15,353 nucleotides of DNA from an uncultured Neomegalonema sp. GTDB taxonomy: Bacteria > Pseudomonadota > Alphaproteobacteria > Rhodobacterales > Rhodobacteraceae. A program made the translations under genes and the position numbers. Numbering within the stretch: the first letter of the stretch is position 1; the number at the start of each line of letters is the position of its first letter. The DNA lies in assembly GCA_937927905.1 (NCBI GenBank), contig CALFWP010000181.1, positions 1 through 15,353 of the forward strand, given 5' to 3'. Positions 1 to 7,036 of this stretch are shown in pieces. Under the pieces are notes generated by a model. That model worked only from the letters and a program-made list of their open reading frames with translations. It had not been told where the DNA came from and made no database searches.

Positions 1-1157
1 TCCCAGACCTTCATCGCGTTGCGCTGGACCATGCGATAGCTGTCCTCACGGCTGGCACCGGCCTGAGTCAGCGCCAGCAGGACCCGCTGTGAATGGATCA
101 GGCCACGGAACTGGTTGAGGTTTTTCATCATACGATCCGGGTAGACCACCAGTTTATCAATTACACCGGTCAAGCGCACCAGTGCGAAATCCAGCGTCAC
201 GGTGGCATCCGGTCCGATCATCCGCTCCACTGAGGAATGCGAGATATCCCGCTCGTGCCAGAGCGCAACATTCTCCATGGCGGGTAAAGCGTAAGAGCGC
301 ACCATCCGCGCCAGTCCGGTCATGTTTTCGGTCAGAACCGGATTGCGCTTATGGGGCATCGCCGAAGAGCCTTTCTGTCCGGGGGAGAAATATTCCTCCG
401 CCTCCAGCACTTCCGTGCGCTGCAAATGCCGGACTTCCACGGAAATCCGCTCAATGGATGAGGCGATAACGCCCAGAACCGCAAAAAACATCGCGTGCCG
501 GTCGCGGGGGATCACTTGAGTCGAAACCGGCTCAACAGCAAGGCCCATGGCATCCGCTACATGAGCCTCAACGGACGGGTCGATATTGGCGAAAGTACCG
601 ACAGCGCCTGAAATTGCACAGGTCGCAATCTCTTCGCGTGCCGCCTCCAGACGCGCGCGGTTGCGCTGCATTTCCGCATACATCTGTGCCAGTTTCAGGC
701 CGAAAGTTACCGGTTCGGCGTGGATGCCGTGGCTGCGACCGATACATACATCGTCTTTATGCTCGTAAGCCCGACGCTTTATAACCTCTAGCAAAGTATC
801 AAGATCAGCGAGAAGAATATCAGCGGCTCTGACAAGTTGCACATTAAAACAGGTGTCCAGCACATCTGATGATGTCATGCCCTGATGAACAAAACGCGCT
901 TCATCTCCGACCAACTCGGCCAGATGGGTCAGAAACGCAATAACATCATGCTTAACCTCGCGTTCGATCTCGTCGATGCGGTCAATATCAAAGGCCATGT
1001 CCTTTGCCGTCCAGGTCTTTTCCGCCGCCGCTTTGGGAATCACACCCAACTCAGCCTGGGCATCCGCTGCATGGGCCTCGATTTCAAACCAAATGCGGAA
1101 TTTGCTTTCAGGCGACCAGATGGCGGTCATTTCGGGGCGTGAATAGCGGGGGATCAT
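1..1157 (-). CDS. purB: Adenylosuccinate lyase, 3' end beyond window
   Basis: PurB catalyses two steps of purine synthesis: release of fumarate from SAICAR to give AICAR, and from adenylosuccinate to give AMP. It is a cytosolic homotetramer of the aspartase/fumarase superfamily. The reading frame is open from ATG at 1157 to the left edge, giving 385 codons; the family is about 430-435 residues, so roughly 50 C-terminal residues are missing. Visible family blocks are HQGMTSSD (residues 91-98), GRSHGIHAEPVTFG (140-153, with the catalytic His region) and the superfamily signature GSSAMPHKRNP (263-273), with the catalytic serine in its flexible loop. The start is supported by AGGAG six bases upstream on the minus strand and by the typical MIPRYSRPEM beginning. 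It is transcribed away from the atp operon across a 473-base gap. A TATAGC -10-like hexamer lies upstream, but no convincing -35 goes with it. Confidence 0.96.
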   Translation of the reverse strand, partial: MIPRYSRPEMTAIWSPESKFRIWFEIEAHAADAQAELGVIPKAAAEKTWTAKDMAFDIDRIDEIEREVKHDVIAFLTHLAELVGDEARFVHQGMTSSDVLDTCFNVQLVRAADILLADLDTLLEVIKRRAYEHKDDVCIGRSHGIHAEPVTFGLKLAQMYAEMQRNRARLEAAREEIATCAISGAVGTFANIDPSVEAHVADAMGLAVEPVSTQVIPRDRHAMFFAVLGVIASSIERISVEVRHLQRTEVLEAEEYFSPGQKGSSAMPHKRNPVLTENMTGLARMVRSYALPAMENVALWHERDISHSSVERMIGPDATVTLDFALVRLTGVIDKLVVYPDRMMKNLNQFRGLIHSQRVLLALTQAGASREDSYRMVQRNAMKVW

Positions 1158-1259
1158 GATCGGCTCCTATATTGGACAGCCGCTGCTATAAAGACGAAAC
1201 GACGAATCTGAAAGGGCCGATCACCGGAAAGCACACTGAATAAAATACGCAAGCGACAA

Positions 1260-1290
1260 CCCTTGGTTTATACAGTGCATCAACCAAGGG
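1260..1290. repeat. Perfect 9-bp inverted repeat upstream of purB
   Basis: CCCTTGGTT (1260-1268) and AACCAAGGG (1282-1290) are exact reverse complements separated by 13 bases. No T-tract follows on either strand, so it does not look like an intrinsic terminator. It lies about 100 bases upstream of the purB start, where a repressor or activator site could sit. The function is unknown. Confidence 0.55.
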
Positions 1291-1553
1291 AACAGAAAGT
1301 GCCTGCAGATACGTTTATTATACACTACCGCAGTGAAATTTATCATGATCAGGCTGCTGAGAGCGTCGTATACACTTTTAGCAATATATACGGTCGGCAG
1401 CAGACACAGAATTTTCTGTATTTCTGATACCATCAAAAGCAAGGCAATGTGCGGCTTCTCAACGGATTTTCTCCAAATAATAGATAAAAGTCACTATTCT
1501 GCCTGTCACGGCATCTTGCATCGCAATAAAATCATATGCTAGACGTGCGCGCG

Positions 1554-1574
1554 GCTGCGAAAGATCTTTGCAGC
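1554..1574. promoter_or_regulatory. Bulged dyad just upstream of atpH
   Basis: GCTGC plus AAAGA on the left mirrors TCTTT plus GCAGC on the right. Apart from one extra G at 1559, the two 10-base arms are perfect complements with no spacer. The element ends 56 bases before the atpH start and overlaps the possible -35 hexamer TTTGCA (1567-1572), so an operator or a leader-RNA hairpin are both plausible. No known regulator motif is recognised. Confidence 0.4.
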
Positions 1575-1630
1575 TTTGCTGTTTTGGCTAAATAGATCTT
1601 ATCGCCCTCCGCCATTTTGAAAGGGTTGCC

Positions 1631-2188
1631 GTGTCTACGTCTGCTGCTTCCGCATCCGGTGCTGCCGGTCGTTATGCTTCTGCGATCTTCGACCTTGGAG
1701 TCGAGACGAATTCATTGGACAAACTGGAATCCGACTTCGCTGCGATCAGCGCGATGGTTTCGGAAAGCGGCGATCTGAAACGTCTGGTCAGCAGTCCTGC
1801 ATACAGTCGCGACAATCAGCAAAAGGCAATGTCGGCCCTGATGGGTAAAGCAGGTCTGTCCGATACAACAGTACGATTCGTAAATCTGATGATTTCAAAG
1901 GGCCGCCTTGGTGCCCTGCCCGGCGCGATCGAGGGCTTTACCGCAATGCTTGCGGATCATCGCAGTGAAACTGTGGCAGAGGTAACATCCGCCACTCCTC
2001 TGACAGACGCGCAGCGCGACAAACTTGCTGCAAACCTGAAATCTTCCTTCGGCAAAGACGTTAAGATTGACGCAACTGTTGATCCGTCATTGCTTGGAGG
2101 GTTAATCGTCAAAGTCGGCAGTAAGATGATCGATAATTCGCTAAGAGCGAAACTTAACGGTCTTCAACTTGCCATGAAAGCATCCTAA
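1631..2188 (+). CDS. atpH: F1F0 ATP synthase subunit delta
   Basis: Delta (OSCP-like) subunit, which joins the top of the F1 alpha3beta3 head to the peripheral stalk b subunits. The 185-residue length is normal. The sequence shows the family pattern: an N-terminal helical domain with GRYASAIFDL near residue 13, and a C-terminal domain with the conserved GGLIVKVGSKMIDNSLRAKL block at about residues 156-175. The start is GTG, preceded by GAAAGGG ending five bases upstream; no better ATG exists in frame. It is the first gene of atpHAGDC and is followed after 19 bases by atpA. The F0 genes atpB, atpE and atpF are absent, as expected where F0 and F1 genes form separate operons. Confidence 0.96.
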   Translation: MSTSAASASGAAGRYASAIFDLGVETNSLDKLESDFAAISAMVSESGDLKRLVSSPAYSRDNQQKAMSALMGKAGLSDTTVRFVNLMISKGRLGALPGAIEGFTAMLADHRSETVAEVTSATPLTDAQRDKLAANLKSSFGKDVKIDATVDPSLLGGLIVKVGSKMIDNSLRAKLNGLQLAMKAS

Positions 2189-2207
2189 CTCTGGGGAAAG
2201 TCACCCG

Positions 2208-3755
2208 ATGAGCATTCAAGCTTCGGAAATCTCTGCGATTTTAAAAGAGCAGATTCAGAACTTCGACCAGGAGGCCGAAGTCTCCGAAATCGGCCGCGTT
2301 CTCAGCGTCGGCGACGGCATCGCCCGTGTATACGGCCTTGACAATGTTCAGGCCGGTGAAATGGTTGAATTCCCTGGCGGAATCCGCGGTATGGCGCTGA
2401 ACCTTGAAACCGACAATGTCGGTGTCGTTATCTTCGGATCTGACCGCGATATCAAAGAGGGTGATACGGTCAAGAGAACCGGTGACATCGTTGATGTCCC
2501 TGCGGGCAAGGAACTCTTGGGACGTGTCGTAGATGGTCTCGGCAATCCGATTGACGGCAAAGGTCCGATTAATGCATCCCAGCGTATCCGCGCAGAGGTA
2601 AAAGCACCTGGCATTATTCCCCGCAAATCGGTTCATGAACCGATGGCCACGGGCCTGAAAGCCATTGACGCTCTCATCCCTGTCGGACGCGGCCAACGTG
2701 AACTGATCATCGGCGACCGTCAGACCGGAAAAACGGCCGTGGCGCTTGATGCCATGCTGAACCAGAAGTCCTACAACGAAGCTGCCGGTGATGACGAGAG
2801 CAAAAAGCTCTATTGTGTCTATGTCGCTGTCGGCCAAAAGCGCTCGACCGTTGCGCAACTGGTGAAAAAACTCGAAGAAGAAGGCGCGATGGAATACTCC
2901 ATCGTTGTTGCCGCCACTGCTTCGGACCCTGCACCGATGCAATTTCTAGCGCCCTATTCCGCATGCGCCATGGCGGAATACTTCCGCGACAACGGAATGC
3001 ATGCCCTGATTATCTATGATGATCTGTCTAAACAGGCTGTCGGCTATCGTCAGATGTCCCTGCTTCTGCGCCGTCCGCCGGGGCGTGAAGCTTATCCTGG
3101 TGACGTGTTCTATCTTCACTCACGTCTGCTGGAGCGTTCAGCTAAGATGGATGACGCCTTCGGTGCGGGTTCCATGACTGCACTTCCGATAATTGAGACC
3201 CAGGCCGGTGACGTGTCCGCGTTTATTCCGACCAATGTGATCTCCATCACCGACGGTCAAATCTTCCTTGAAACCGAGCTGTTCTATCAGGGTATCCGTC
3301 CTGCTGTGAATGTCGGTCTGTCAGTGTCCCGTGTGGGATCATCCGCACAAACCAAGTCGATGAAATCCGTTGCCGGTTCCATCAAACTGGAACTTGCTCA
3401 GTACCGAGAAATGGCGGCCTTCGCCCAGTTCGGTTCCGATCTTGATCCGGCGACACAAAAGCTGCTCAACCGCGGGGCGCGCCTTACTGAGCTTTTGAAA
3501 CAACCGCAATATTCGCCGCTCACCAACGCGGAACAGGTTGTTGTTCTCTATGCGGGAACCAACGGATATCTTGATGACCTGCCGGTGTCCTCTGTCGGTG
3601 CCTTCGAAAAAGGTTTGTTGAGCCATATGCGCGGTGCTGCCAAAGATGTCCTCGACATGATCGGCAACGAAGACCCGAAGATTGCCGGAGATGCGGAAGA
3701 CAGTGTGAAATCCGCAATCGAATCTTTCGCTAAAACGTTTGACGCCGCAGCCTGA
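2208..3755 (+). CDS. atpA: F1F0 ATP synthase subunit alpha
   Basis: Non-catalytic nucleotide-binding subunit, present in three copies per F1, on the cytoplasmic face of the membrane. At 515 residues it is standard length. The Walker A motif GDRQTGKT is at residues 169-176. Arg375 in the SVSRVG motif is the arginine finger that reaches into the beta catalytic site. The N-terminal beta-barrel domain (about 25-95), the nucleotide-binding domain (about 95-380) and the C-terminal helical domain are all intact. The start ATG has GGGGAAAG seven bases upstream, inside a leader motif CTGGGGAA that is also found before atpD. It lies 19 bases after atpH and 25 bases before atpG. Confidence 0.98.
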   Translation: MSIQASEISAILKEQIQNFDQEAEVSEIGRVLSVGDGIARVYGLDNVQAGEMVEFPGGIRGMALNLETDNVGVVIFGSDRDIKEGDTVKRTGDIVDVPAGKELLGRVVDGLGNPIDGKGPINASQRIRAEVKAPGIIPRKSVHEPMATGLKAIDALIPVGRGQRELIIGDRQTGKTAVALDAMLNQKSYNEAAGDDESKKLYCVYVAVGQKRSTVAQLVKKLEEEGAMEYSIVVAATASDPAPMQFLAPYSACAMAEYFRDNGMHALIIYDDLSKQAVGYRQMSLLLRRPPGREAYPGDVFYLHSRLLERSAKMDDAFGAGSMTALPIIETQAGDVSAFIPTNVISITDGQIFLETELFYQGIRPAVNVGLSVSRVGSSAQTKSMKSVAGSIKLELAQYREMAAFAQFGSDLDPATQKLLNRGARLTELLKQPQYSPLTNAEQVVVLYAGTNGYLDDLPVSSVGAFEKGLLSHMRGAAKDVLDMIGNEDPKIAGDAEDSVKSAIESFAKTFDAAA

Positions 3756-3780
3756 TCATAGAAAATTGGAGTAGCGGCGG

Positions 3781-4659
3781 ATGCCGAGCCTCAAGGACCT
3801 GAAAAACCGGATCGAGTCGGTCAAATCGACCCGCAAGATTACCAAGGCGATGCAGATGGTTGCTGCGGCGAAACTTCGCCGTGCGCAGGAATCTGCAGAA
3901 GCCGCCCGCCCTTATGCCGAGCGTATGACCGGCGTACTGTCGAACATCGCAGCTAGCGCTAAGGACCGCGAAGATGCCCCTGCCCTGCTGAAGGGCACCG
4001 GGTCGTCCGAACGCAATCTGATGGTTGTCTGCACTTCCGAGCGCGGTCTGTGCGGCGGATTCAACTCTTCTATCGTCAAACTGGCCAAAGAGCACATCGC
4101 CAGACTTCAGGGCGAAGGTAAAAAAATTACTATCCTTTGCGTCGGCAAAAAGGGACGGGAACAGCTCAAGCGCGACTATGAGGATCTGTTCATCGATCCG
4201 ATTATCTTTGAGGGTGTTAAGCGCATCACTTACACAGAGGCCGAAAAGGTCGCTGATGTGGTACTTAAATCTTTTGATGCCTCCGAATATGATGTTGTAA
4301 CTCTGTTCTATGCCGAGTTCCAATCTGTGATTTCACAGGTTCCGACGGCTCTGCAACTGGTTCCGGCCTCCATTCCGGAGGTTGAAGGAGAAGCGGCTGC
4401 GGCCTCACAATACGAATACGAGCCGGATGAAAATGCTCTGCTCTCCGACCTTCTGCCAAAGAATGTCACGACACAGATTTTCCGCGCTTTACTGGAAAAC
4501 GCCGCCTCCGAACAGGGAGCGCGCATGTCGGCCATGGATAATGCCACGCGTAATGCCGGCGAGATGGTCGATAAACTGTCCATTCAATATAACCGTTCGC
4601 GTCAAGCCGCAATTACCAGCGAGCTGATCGAAATCATTTCGGGCGCCGAGGCCCTCTAA
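3781..4659 (+). CDS. atpG: F1F0 ATP synthase subunit gamma
   Basis: Central rotor shaft of F1, coupling rotation of the c-ring to the conformational changes of the alpha/beta hexamer. The 292-residue protein has the diagnostic N-terminal helix (MPSLKDLKNRIESVKSTRKI, then MQMVAAAKLRRAQ), the GLCGGFN motif at residues 89-95 and the conserved C-terminal helix ending in SELIEIISGAEAL. The N- and C-terminal helices form the antiparallel coiled coil that inserts into the head. The start is ATG, with a GGAG about nine bases upstream, a looser ribosome site than those of atpA and atpD. The gap to atpD (48 bases) contains a GC-rich hairpin. Confidence 0.97.
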   Translation: MPSLKDLKNRIESVKSTRKITKAMQMVAAAKLRRAQESAEAARPYAERMTGVLSNIAASAKDREDAPALLKGTGSSERNLMVVCTSERGLCGGFNSSIVKLAKEHIARLQGEGKKITILCVGKKGREQLKRDYEDLFIDPIIFEGVKRITYTEAEKVADVVLKSFDASEYDVVTLFYAEFQSVISQVPTALQLVPASIPEVEGEAAAASQYEYEPDENALLSDLLPKNVTTQIFRALLENAASEQGARMSAMDNATRNAGEMVDKLSIQYNRSRQAAITSELIEIISGAEAL

Positions 4660-4667
4660 TTCAACGT

Positions 4668-4683
4668 CCGTCCGCATGGACGG
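4668..4683 (+). other. Intercistronic hairpin between atpG and atpD
   Basis: CCGTCC (4668-4673) and GGACGG (4678-4683) form a perfect 6-bp GC-rich stem with the tetraloop GCAT. It starts nine bases after the atpG stop and ends ten bases before the CTGGGGAA leader of atpD. No T-tract follows, so it should not terminate transcription. A role in mRNA processing, stability or control of beta translation is inferred only from position. Confidence 0.45.
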
Positions 4684-4707
4684 TGCCAGTAAACTGGGGA
4701 ATACACC

Positions 4708-6132
4708 ATGAGCGACGCAGGCGTCGGAAAAATCAGTCAGGTCATCGGAGCCGTTGTCGACGTATCGTTCGACGGCGCACTTCCAGCGATCATGAACGCG
4801 CTTGAAACAGATAACAACGGCAACCGCGTTGTTCTCGAAGTGGCGCAACACTTGGGCGAAAACACGGTTCGTACCATCGCAATGGACGCGACCGAAGGAC
4901 TTGTGCGCGGCCAGTCCGTCAGCGATCTGGGCGAGCCGATTTCGGTCCCCGTCGGCGAAGCAACGCTGGGCCGCATCATGAACGTGACCGGCGCGCCGAT
5001 TGACGAAAAAGGTGAGATCAAAGCGAATAAAACGCTGCCGATCCACCGCGATGCACCGGAATTCATTGAACAGTCTACCGAAGGCGAAATTCTCGTCACC
5101 GGTATTAAAGTCGTGGACCTGCTCGCCCCGTACTCAAAGGGCGGTAAAATCGGTCTGTTCGGCGGTGCCGGCGTGGGTAAGACCGTTCTGATTATGGAGC
5201 TGATTAACAACGTCGCTAAAAACCACGGCGGGTACTCGGTCTTCGCCGGTGTGGGCGAGCGGACCCGTGAGGGTAATGATCTTTACCACGAAATGATCGA
5301 ATCCGGCGTTATCAAGCCTGATAACCTGACAGAATCCAAAGTGGCGCTGGTATACGGACAAATGAACGAGCCTCCGGGTGCCCGTGCCCGTGTTGCCCTG
5401 ACCGGACTGACTGTTGCGGAAGATTTCCGTGATGCGTCCGGTTCCGATGTTCTGTTCTTCGTCGACAACATCTTCCGCTTCTCGCAGGCGGGTTCTGAAG
5501 TGTCCGCGCTTCTGGGCCGTATTCCTTCTGCTGTGGGGTATCAGCCGACACTGGCCACCGATATGGGTGCCATGCAGGAGCGGATTACGACCACGAAAAA
5601 CGGTTCGATTACATCCGTGCAGGCGGTCTATGTCCCCGCCGACGATTTGACCGATCCGGCACCGGCCACCACCTTTGCGCACCTTGATGCCACGACGGTT
5701 CTCTCACGTGCGATTTCCGAGCTGGGCATTTATCCGGCTGTGGACCCCCTCGATTCCACTTCGCGTATTCTCGATCCTGCCGTTGTGGGTGAAGAGCATT
5801 ACTCTGTTGCCCGTGATATTCAGGGCATCCTGCAAAAATACAAATCCTTGCAGGATATTATCGCCATTCTCGGCATGGACGAGCTGTCCGAAGAGGATAA
5901 GCTAACCGTGGCCCGCGCCCGTAAAATTCAACGTTTTCTCAGTCAGCCGTTTGACGTGGCCGAGGTCTTTACCGGATCACCGGGTATTCAAGTGCCGCTT
6001 GAAAAAACCATCGATGGCTTTAAACGCCTCGCAGCCGGTGAGTTTGATCACCTGCCAGAAGCCGCCTTCTACATGGTCGGCGATATCGACTCGGCCATCG
6101 AAAAGGCCGGTAAACTCGCAGCGGCAGCTTAA
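4708..6132 (+). CDS. atpD: F1F0 ATP synthase subunit beta (catalytic)
   Basis: Catalytic subunit, three per F1, making ATP from ADP and phosphate. The 474-residue protein has the Walker A motif GGAGVGKT at residues 152-159, the catalytic glutamate Glu184 in GERTREGNDLY (184-194 region), the Walker B region LFFVDNIFRF (249-258) and the torque-bearing DELSEED loop at residues 391-397. All key residues are present, so it should be active. The start ATG has the leader CTGGGGAA six bases upstream, identical to the one before atpA. Only three bases separate its stop codon from the atpC start, so the two are probably translationally linked. A 9-bp inverted repeat lies inside the gene at 5827-5856. 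Confidence 0.98.
   Translation: MSDAGVGKISQVIGAVVDVSFDGALPAIMNALETDNNGNRVVLEVAQHLGENTVRTIAMDATEGLVRGQSVSDLGEPISVPVGEATLGRIMNVTGAPIDEKGEIKANKTLPIHRDAPEFIEQSTEGEILVTGIKVVDLLAPYSKGGKIGLFGGAGVGKTVLIMELINNVAKNHGGYSVFAGVGERTREGNDLYHEMIESGVIKPDNLTESKVALVYGQMNEPPGARARVALTGLTVAEDFRDASGSDVLFFVDNIFRFSQAGSEVSALLGRIPSAVGYQPTLATDMGAMQERITTTKNGSITSVQAVYVPADDLTDPAPATTFAHLDATTVLSRAISELGIYPAVDPLDSTSRILDPAVVGEEHYSVARDIQGILQKYKSLQDIIAILGMDELSEEDKLTVARARKIQRFLSQPFDVAEVFTGSPGIQVPLEKTIDGFKRLAAGEFDHLPEAAFYMVGDIDSAIEKAGKLAAAA
5827..5856 (+). repeat. 9-bp inverted repeat inside atpD
   Basis: ATCCTGCAA (5827-5835) and TTGCAGGAT (5848-5856) are perfect complements with a 12-base loop. It lies in the coding region for the conserved GILQKYKSLQDIIA stretch just before the DELSEED loop. 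It may be a chance result of codon choice; no function is assigned. Confidence 0.3.
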
Positions 6133-6135
6133 GCC

Positions 6136-6525
6136 ATGGCAATGCAGGTCGATCTGGTTTCGCCGGAAAAAATGCTTGCCTCGATGCAGGCCGACTCGGT
6201 CGGTCTGCCGGGCAGTGACGGGGACTTTGCCGCCATGCCCGGGCACGTGCCGGTCGCAACCTCCTTGCGCCCCGGTGTGGTGACCATCGAATCCGGCAGC
6301 GACCGTACCGAATACCTCGTTGCAGGTGGTTTTGCCGAGGTGAATTCGGAAGGCGTCTCTATCCTCGCCGAATACGCCGCCACCCGCGCCGAGGCGACCC
6401 GCGAGATGTTTGACAGCGTGCGCGAGGCAGCGGTTGCAAAGGTCGAAGCTTCTGAAGGTTCGCAAAAATCCGAAGCCGAGCGGGAATTGAATGAAATTGA
6501 CGGTCTGATCAAATCCCTCGGCTGA
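6136..6525 (+). CDS. atpC: F1F0 ATP synthase subunit epsilon
   Basis: Small rotor subunit that binds gamma and the c-ring and can inhibit ATP hydrolysis. The 129-residue protein begins MAMQVDLVSPEKMLASM and has the PGHVPVATSLRPGVV and LVAGGFAEVN blocks of the N-terminal beta-sandwich (residues 1-85), followed by a C-terminal region predicted as helical. It starts three bases after the atpD stop. No Shine-Dalgarno sequence is visible before the ATG, so it probably depends on ribosomes finishing atpD; an in-frame ATG two codons later is an alternative start. It is the last gene of the operon, followed after 36 bases by a strong terminator. Confidence 0.95.
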   Translation: MAMQVDLVSPEKMLASMQADSVGLPGSDGDFAAMPGHVPVATSLRPGVVTIESGSDRTEYLVAGGFAEVNSEGVSILAEYAATRAEATREMFDSVREAAVAKVEASEGSQKSEAERELNEIDGLIKSLG

Positions 6526-6561
6526 TAACGGGCACTCTGTTAAACAATCAAATCACCAAAC

Positions 6562-6586
6562 GCCCCGCCCTTGCGCGGGGCTTTTT
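6562..6586 (+). terminator. Intrinsic terminator of the atp operon
   Basis: GCCCCGC (6562-6568) pairs perfectly with GCGGGGC (6575-6581) around a 6-base loop and is followed by five Ts. It ends the atpHAGDC transcript. On the other strand only a weak GTTTG follows the stem, so it is at best a poor terminator for the convergent phosphatase operon, whose last gene stops 15 bases away. Confidence 0.92.
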
Positions 6587-6601
6587 CGTGGCATGCGTGG
6601 A

Positions 6602-7036
6602 TCACATCCGTCGCATTTCCTGCAACAAAGACGCAGAAGCCTGCTCCAGCATATCAAAGACGGCCCCGAAACCGCCGCTGTAGTAGGGGTCAGGCACCTC
6701 CGCCCCGTCCACCATCATTCTGATCTCACCACGGCATCCGCGAGGCGCCATGGCCCTAAGCGCGCGCAGGTTCGCGCGGTCCATGGCAACAATCAGATCA
6801 AAGCAGTCAAAATCCGCTACCTCCACCTGCCGCGCGCGCAAGTCCGAAATATCAATTCCCCGTGCTGCCGCCTCTGCTACAGCGCGCGGGTCAGGCGGAT
6901 TGCCGGTATGATACGCACCGGTTCCGGCAGAATCCGTCTCTATCCGGTCCGCTTCGGAGATCATCGCACGGAAGACACCTTCCGCCGTCGGTGAGCGGCA
7001 GATATTACCGAGGCACATAAACAAAACCCGCTTCAC
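6602..7036 (-). CDS. Low-molecular-weight protein-tyrosine phosphatase
   Basis: Cytosolic LMW-PTP/Wzb/YfkJ-type phosphatase that hydrolyses phosphotyrosine, or phospho-arginine in some relatives. The active-site P-loop CLGNICRS is present with nucleophile Cys8 and Arg14, and the general acid lies in the DPYYSG motif (Asp116). I choose GTG at 7036 as start: it overlaps the upstream stop as GTGA, a purine-rich stretch GGAAGAGG precedes it, and it gives VKRVLFMCLGN, the normal family beginning, with 144 residues. A longer version from 7075 would add 13 non-conserved residues and overlap the upstream gene by 43 bases. It is the last gene of a coupled three-gene operon. The substrate is unknown: none of the usual exopolysaccharide tyrosine-kinase genes are visible nearby. 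Confidence 0.93.
   Translation of the reverse strand: MKRVLFMCLGNICRSPTAEGVFRAMISEADRIETDSAGTGAYHTGNPPDPRAVAEAAARGIDISDLRARQVEVADFDCFDLIVAMDRANLRALRAMAPRGCRGEIRMMVDGAEVPDPYYSGGFGAVFDMLEQASASLLQEMRRM

Larger units (their letters stand above)
1158..1630. other. Divergent purB / atpH intergenic region
   Basis: This 473-base gap is AT-richer than its flanks and should hold the promoters of both purB and the atp operon. Two short open frames exist (1221-1442 minus, 1333-1542 plus), but neither has a good ribosome site or a recognisable protein, so I treat the gap as non-coding. It holds a perfect 9-bp inverted repeat (1260-1290), three TATACA hexamers exactly 50 bases apart (1269, 1319, 1369), a 6-bp inverted repeat ACAGAA/TTCTGT (1406-1419) and a bulged dyad (1554-1574). 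A possible weak sigma70-like promoter for atpH is TTTGCA (1567-1572) with TAAATA (1589-1594), 16 bases apart. This is tentative. Confidence 0.6.

Noticed and set aside
1221..1542. Short open frames in the purB-atpH gap (1221-1442 minus, 1333-1542 plus)
   Set aside because: They overlap each other on opposite strands in AT-rich DNA, lack ribosome sites and show no protein-like pattern.
2241..2942. A 233-codon minus-strand frame opposite atpA
   Set aside because: atpA is certain on the plus strand. The antisense product has no ribosome site and no recognisable domain.
3730..4323. A 197-codon minus-strand frame opposite atpG
   Set aside because: It mirrors the gamma-subunit coding sequence and is explained by codon usage of the real gene.
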